NCBI GenBank assembly: GCA_022843385.1
Contig: JALHNT010000015.1
Location: 1 to 64,000 of the forward strand
DNA length: 64,000 bases
Direction: 5' to 3'
Source: Anaerolineae bacterium
GTDB lineage: Bacteria; Chloroflexota; Anaerolineae; Aggregatilineales; Phototrophicaceae
The stretch's first letter is position 1. Each line of letters begins with the position of its first letter. Below, piece by piece: positions 60,110 through 64,000 of this stretch. Below the pieces are notes generated by a model. The model did not search any database. It saw only the letters and a list, made by a program, of their open reading frames with translations, and was not told the DNA's origin. The position numbers were made by a program, and so were the translations under genes.

Positions 60110-60459
60110 TCTATCACATCACATCAGCAGAGCAGTGGGCAGCGGCACAGGCGGCTGGAGTCTATCGCGCTGAGTCGCTACTGAGTGAGGGTTTCATTCA
60201 CCTGTCCCAACGTCATCAGGTGCTGGGGAGCGCCAATCGCTTCTTTCAGGGTCAGGCCGGGTTGGAGCTTTTGGCGATTGATCCGGCGCAACTGACAGGC
60301 CGACTGGTGTATGAAGCACCCGTTTCACCGGAAAGTCATGCGGCTGGCGAAACCTTCCCGCATCTCTACGGCGAGTTGAATCTGGATGCGGTGGTGCAGG
60401 TTGTCTCTTTCGTTGCTGATGCAGATGGACGGTTTACACTGCCCGACGATCTCATCTAG
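60106..60459 (+). CDS. DUF952 family protein
   Basis: A 117-residue protein with the DUF952 features: MIYHITSAEQWAAAQ at the start, SEGFIHLSQRHQV in the middle and FPHLYGELNLDAVV later. The fold is related to glutathione-S-transferase-independent ART-like domains, but the function is not known. Its ATG overlaps the kinase stop (ATGA). The end overlaps the convergent hydrolase gene by 8 bp. Confidence 0.88.
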   Translation: MIYHITSAEQWAAAQAAGVYRAESLLSEGFIHLSQRHQVLGSANRFFQGQAGLELLAIDPAQLTGRLVYEAPVSPESHAAGETFPHLYGELNLDAVVQVVSFVADADGRFTLPDDLI

Positions 60460-61195
60460 CGGCTCGCAGAAAATCGCCGTATACCCGCTTAAACTCATCC
60501 CAGGCTTCGTCATGCACGGCATGACCGCAGGCGAACAGCGCCAGTTCACCATGCCCGGCGCGCTCCAGAAACTTACGGGCGTAGGTCGCTGGATTGAGGG
60601 TATCGCGTTCGCCCAGCATGATGAGCAGTGGCGCGGTGATATGATGCGCCAGGCTCAGGCTGACATCACCGCCCATGTCGATGATATGCTTCATCGCAGT
60701 AATCCAGGGCAGGATGAACGCGTTTGAATTGGTGATGTTGTTGCGGGCTTTTTCCTCATCGGTGATCCAGTCCGCCGGATACATCGCCTGCACACGCGGG
60801 CGGATGGCCGGATCGAAGTTGCCTACCGCGCCGATGACTGCAACTGATCGAAAGCGTTCCGGATACTTTCCGGCTGCCACCAGCGCCGCTTCGCCACCAT
60901 CGGAATAGCCCAGGATGTGCGCCTGCGGAATGCCGAGCGCATCCATGAAAGCGACCACATCTTCGGCATCCTGCTGATAGAAATCGAGCGGGAACTGGCG
61001 CAGCTCTGGGGTGGATTGTCCGTAGCCGCGCAGGGTTGGCCCATAGAGATGATAATCGGCCTTCAGCCACGCCATGACCTGGGCGAAATGGTCGGCGGCG
61101 GAACCGAGCAGACCGTGTACCAGGATCAGCGGCTCACCTTGTCCCACCTCTTCGTAATGCAGCCTCACGCCGCTAGCGATGTCGATAAACGGCAT
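60452..61195 (-). CDS. alpha/beta hydrolase
   Basis: A 247-residue hydrolase with a complete triad: Ser in LGYSDGG, Asp in GERDTLNP and His in CGHAVHDEAW. The oxyanion segment is LILVHGLLGSA. The family includes esterases, epoxide hydrolases and C-C hydrolases, and no subgroup is clear. It follows the flippase-like gene, sharing a single base at 61195. Confidence 0.92.
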   Translation of the reverse strand: MPFIDIASGVRLHYEEVGQGEPLILVHGLLGSAADHFAQVMAWLKADYHLYGPTLRGYGQSTPELRQFPLDFYQQDAEDVVAFMDALGIPQAHILGYSDGGEAALVAAGKYPERFRSVAVIGAVGNFDPAIRPRVQAMYPADWITDEEKARNNITNSNAFILPWITAMKHIIDMGGDVSLSLAHHITAPLLIMLGERDTLNPATYARKFLERAGHGELALFACGHAVHDEAWDEFKRVYGDFLRAAR

Positions 61196-62220
61196 CAGGT
61201 TACGCTTTCAGCAGGCTTGGCTTTATCCGCATTCAACACATCACTCAGCGAGACTCCCAGCACCAGCAACCCGACCACTCCCCAGATCATGTAGCCGGCG
61301 ATATTGATCCCTTGAAACAGGAATCCGAGCGCCAGTCCCTGGGCTTGCGGCACACCGCCGATGACCTGTCCAGCCAACAGAATGGCGGCCTGAAAGGGGC
61401 CGATGCCGCCCACTGTCACTGGAACGGCGATGCTGAGCGAGGTCAGTCCTAGCCCCAGTCCCGTGAGCAGCAGTTGCTCATACAGTGTGAGCGGAATGCC
61501 GTTGGCGTCGGTTAAGCTGAGTGAGGCGATCAGGGCGAACAGGGTGAAGTATGAAAGCGTCCACGAGATCAGCGTCCAACCGACAGCATGGATGGCGCTG
61601 CGCCAATGGGTGAGGGGTTTGAGGCCGTCGAGCAAATTGTCGAACAGCTTGTTCAAACCCAGCTTCTTCAGGATCGGCAAGGGACGTTCAACCCATTCCA
61701 ATACCTTGCGACCGATCTGTGGCGAGCGCGAAAAGAAGACCAGGACGCCGAATGCCACGACGACGGCCGCCCCAAACAGGGTGATTGAGCGCGTAATTTC
61801 AGCCGGGACATCCGGCGTGTTGGAAACCACAACCACGATCATGATGACGACCAGCAGGGTGTCGAGCAAGCGTTCAACGACGACGCTGGTGGCTGCGGTG
61901 ACGACCGGAACACCTTCGCGCATGACCAGCAGACTACGCGCCACTTCACCCACCCGCAGCGGGATGACGTTGAGCATAAAGCCGAAATTGAGGATATTAG
62001 CAGTGCGCCAGTAGGGGACTTTGAAATCGAGCAGCCCATACCAGCGGTAGCCGCGCGTCCACATGCCGAAGCTGAGGAGAATGAAGGAAATGATAATCCA
62101 GCCTGGATTGGCCTGGCTGATGCTGGCGATGACCTCTTCGAATTTGACGCCTTGCAGCGCAAACCACAGAAAGATGCCGCTGACGAGGATGCTGGCGATA
62201 ATGAAGCCAATCCGGCGCAT
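61195..62220 (-). CDS. lysylphosphatidylglycerol synthase/UPF0104-like membrane protein
   Basis: A 341-residue protein with eight or more membrane helices. Motifs include GMWTRGYRWYGLL, the region NILNFGFMLNVIPLRVGEVARSLLV and GVPVVTAATSVVVERLLDTL, typical of the UPF0104 (flippase domain of MprF) family. It probably moves or modifies a membrane lipid. The synthase domain of MprF is not present. It overlaps the hydrolase gene by one base. Confidence 0.88.
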   Translation of the reverse strand: MRRIGFIIASILVSGIFLWFALQGVKFEEVIASISQANPGWIIISFILLSFGMWTRGYRWYGLLDFKVPYWRTANILNFGFMLNVIPLRVGEVARSLLVMREGVPVVTAATSVVVERLLDTLLVVIMIVVVVSNTPDVPAEITRSITLFGAAVVVAFGVLVFFSRSPQIGRKVLEWVERPLPILKKLGLNKLFDNLLDGLKPLTHWRSAIHAVGWTLISWTLSYFTLFALIASLSLTDANGIPLTLYEQLLLTGLGLGLTSLSIAVPVTVGGIGPFQAAILLAGQVIGGVPQAQGLALGFLFQGINIAGYMIWGVVGLLVLGVSLSDVLNADKAKPAESVT

Positions 62221-62288
62221 AAGTGAATCCTTGCCTAAGTGAACCGCGCTGATTGTAAAGGATTATCGCCTAAATGACTATCGCTGGG

Positions 62289-62720
62289 CTAACGCCGCGG
62301 CAAACGGGACTCGGTTTCCAGTAACCATTGTATTGCCTGGGCTTCATGCATGAATACGGCGCGTTTGCGATAAGCGTTGGAGGTGGCGCGGATCGCCATA
62401 GCGATGATGTCATGCGACAACTTGCTGGCGACCAACACCGCCAGCCTGCCGGTTAATTCCGGTCGCATCCGGGCGATCTCACGCGAGCGACGCAGGCTAT
62501 ATGTGTTGATGAGGCCGCCACCCAACCGAATGTCCAACAGCAACCGCCAGGGGCGTTCCAGCGGCCATTCGCCGAATTCGGCCTGGAGATCCTTAAACCA
62601 GTGGTCAATCGTCACATTGTTCATGGCAAAGAAGCGATAACACAGAATGCGATCTTCCTGTAACCATTCTTTGCGGTACTGTAGCTCAACGTTGACATTG
62701 CTCTCAGTTGCCAGAGCCAT
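62289..62720 (-). CDS. small protein, STAS/SpoIIAA-like fold suspected
   Basis: A 143-residue soluble protein with alternating strands and helices (WRLLLDIRLGGGLINTYS, GRLAVLVASKLSHDI). The layout is like the STAS/SpoIIAA-like family of small stress-related proteins, but no diagnostic motif is seen. The ATG lies 20 bp after the stop of the TPR/zinc-ribbon gene in the same direction. Function is unknown. Confidence 0.65.
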   Translation of the reverse strand: MALATESNVNVELQYRKEWLQEDRILCYRFFAMNNVTIDHWFKDLQAEFGEWPLERPWRLLLDIRLGGGLINTYSLRRSREIARMRPELTGRLAVLVASKLSHDIIAMAIRATSNAYRKRAVFMHEAQAIQWLLETESRLPRR

Positions 62721-62740
62721 AACCCGAACTCCCTAAACTA

Positions 62741-64000
62741 TCAGGAACCTTTTTCAGTTTTCCCCAGAACAACCTGCCCGGTCTGTCCATTGACCAAAGC
62801 GACGCGCCGATCCTGATCGACTTCGACCAGGTGGGCAATCCATACCGGCATGAGCGCCAGCCTGAACTGCATGGCACGGATGTTGCTGAACACATTGATG
62901 CTGACGCCATCATCGTCATTCATCTGGCGTTGACCGTACTTTTCGCGCATCCATCCGGCGATGCGGCTGCGGGCTTCGAGCGCGGCACCATCAAAATTCA
63001 GGCTGTAAATCTGCGCCGGATATTTCACGATCAGCGCCGGATTGTAATCCAACAGCTCGCCTGTATGGAATGTGCCAAGCTGCTGGGTCATCGCCGGGGG
63101 TGGTGACTTGACAGCGCAGACGGCGACATCATAGAGCGCTTCATCAAAGGTGCTGCGCTGGTAGGCCTGGGCGACACTGGTTTGCGGACGGTAACGGTTG
63201 AGGTTGGGGGTGTTGTCTATCCGTGTGCGATTGATCTGGAGCTGGGCGTCGAAGACCCAGAAGGGCAGATAAAAGCCGTTGAGCGTGGCGGAGGCAACCC
63301 GATTGTCATCAAACCAGCCTTTGAGCCGTTCGCTGAATTGTTTCAGTTGTTGCTTGATGCGCTGCCCGGCTTCTTCGCGGCTGATCGTAAATGGCAGGAT
63401 ACCATCCGGTTGCACGAATGACTCCAGCGCATCCTGTTCGATCACCTGGTTGGATCCACAGAAGGGGCAGCGGGTAGAGAGTGTGTTGCCAGGGACAGCG
63501 CGTTCCGCACCACATTCATTGCAGTGCAGCAGCCGTTCCCCGACTTCCCACTCGATGGATTGGGTGCGCCGTTCCAGCATGGCTGCCAGGAAAGAATCGG
63601 CTGTTTCGGTGTTGCTTCGGGCGACCATGATGATATGACCACAGAAGCGACACTCGACCTGAGTGGCCGCCTCATTGGTGCTGACATCGCCGCCACAATT
63701 GGGGCAGCATAGACTAATGATGGCGGTGTTCACAGCTTCTTCAGCTACCTGAAGGATGGGCGAGCGTTCGTCATGTGATTGCCTGGCCTGTTCCGGCGTG
63801 AGCCGTCCGTTGAGCACCATCATCTGGCGCGTCGCTTCCACATGCCCAGGGTCGTAGGCCAGGATGCTGCTCAGATGATCGCGTTTGACGGTTTCATCAT
63901 CGCTGATCTTAGCCATCCACAAGTGGGCGTCCAGAAAATCCGGTTGGATGTCGAGGGCTTCACGCAGGGCAGCGACAGCACCCGCCTTGTCGTCATCGAA
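62741..64000 (-). CDS. TPR and zinc-ribbon protein, N-terminus cut by window edge
   Basis: The frame is open through the right edge, so at least 419 residues of the C-terminal part are present. The first visible part is TPR-like (AVAALREALDIQPDFLDAHL). Two zinc ribbons follow: CPNCGG...CRFCG and CNECG...CPFCG. Then comes a beta-rich region with YLPFWVFDAQLQINRTRI and a C-terminal domain of about 150 residues. The second part resembles zinc-ribbon membrane-targeted proteins of unknown function. An ATG inside the window at 63916 is unlikely to be the true start because the TPR continues upstream. Confidence 0.78.
   Translation of the reverse strand, partial: FDDDKAGAVAALREALDIQPDFLDAHLWMAKISDDETVKRDHLSSILAYDPGHVEATRQMMVLNGRLTPEQARQSHDERSPILQVAEEAVNTAIISLCCPNCGGDVSTNEAATQVECRFCGHIIMVARSNTETADSFLAAMLERRTQSIEWEVGERLLHCNECGAERAVPGNTLSTRCPFCGSNQVIEQDALESFVQPDGILPFTISREEAGQRIKQQLKQFSERLKGWFDDNRVASATLNGFYLPFWVFDAQLQINRTRIDNTPNLNRYRPQTSVAQAYQRSTFDEALYDVAVCAVKSPPPAMTQQLGTFHTGELLDYNPALIVKYPAQIYSLNFDGAALEARSRIAGWMREKYGQRQMNDDDGVSINVFSNIRAMQFRLALMPVWIAHLVEVDQDRRVALVNGQTGQVVLGKTEKGS

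Overview
The window looks like a chromosomal segment of a Chloroflexota bacterium, probably Anaerolineae-like and possibly from a metagenome. This is inferred from gene style, not from a marker gene. The signs are moderately GC-rich coding DNA, lipoproteins with long Thr/Pro-rich linkers, a class A penicillin-binding protein with a proline-rich cytoplasmic head, many TPR proteins, a transmembrane Ser/Thr kinase beside a Roadblock/LC7 protein, and DUF433/DUF5615 modules. No rRNA, phage, insertion sequence with a transposase, or CRISPR array was seen. Two tRNA genes are present (Ser-GGA and Gly-GCC).

Layout. 1-4703: an APH-type kinase (cut by the left edge) divergent from an acyl-CoA dehydrogenase, followed in overlap by a P1-family peptidase and a methyltransferase. 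4810-6131: an AT-rich membrane WD40 gene and a broken RHS-like remnant. 6124-6909 and 17133-18060: two copies of one long non-coding repeat in inverted orientation, enclosing about 10 kb of ordinary genes (class A PBP, F420-type oxidoreductase, TPR protein, SDR epimerase, lipoprotein, phosphoesterase, zinc-ribbon membrane protein). A second AT-rich beta-propeller gene (18128-19285) points its 3' end at the outer edge of the right copy, mirroring the left side.

19396-25421: FAD oxidoreductase, a three-gene RHH/PIN-like/DUF433 toxin-antitoxin-like cluster, a CtpE-like P-type ATPase and Dps. 25681-31674: membrane glycosyltransferase-like protein, cell-wall amidase, glutaredoxin, an alpha/beta hydrolase lacking its nucleophile, tRNA-Ser, a GNAT protein and TrmB with an extension. 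31750-40062, all on the minus strand: ammonium transporter, cytochrome P450, a lipoprotein/ABC/TlpA operon and alkaline phosphatase. 40288-45855, minus strand: VanZ-like protein, PBP1C and two TPR proteins form a cell-envelope run.

46016-48456: a PadR-regulated efflux operon with a likely operator. 48530-52490: ECF sigma factor with an overlapping small protein, a receiver-LC7 protein and a membrane Ser/Thr kinase. 52541-60459: sulfurtransferase, TetR regulator divergent from an aldo/keto reductase, a phytanoyl-CoA dioxygenase-like enzyme, a channel-like membrane protein, a lipoprotein esterase, beta-phosphoglucomutase-like HAD, tRNA-Gly, a second APH-type kinase and a DUF952 protein. 60452-64000, minus strand: alpha/beta hydrolase, flippase-like membrane protein, a small unknown protein and a TPR/zinc-ribbon protein cut by the right edge.

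The strongest unexplained signal is the inverted repeat pair with its two mirrored propeller genes. Next are the split ACAD10/11-like kinase/dehydrogenase pair and the receiver-LC7/kinase signalling pair.
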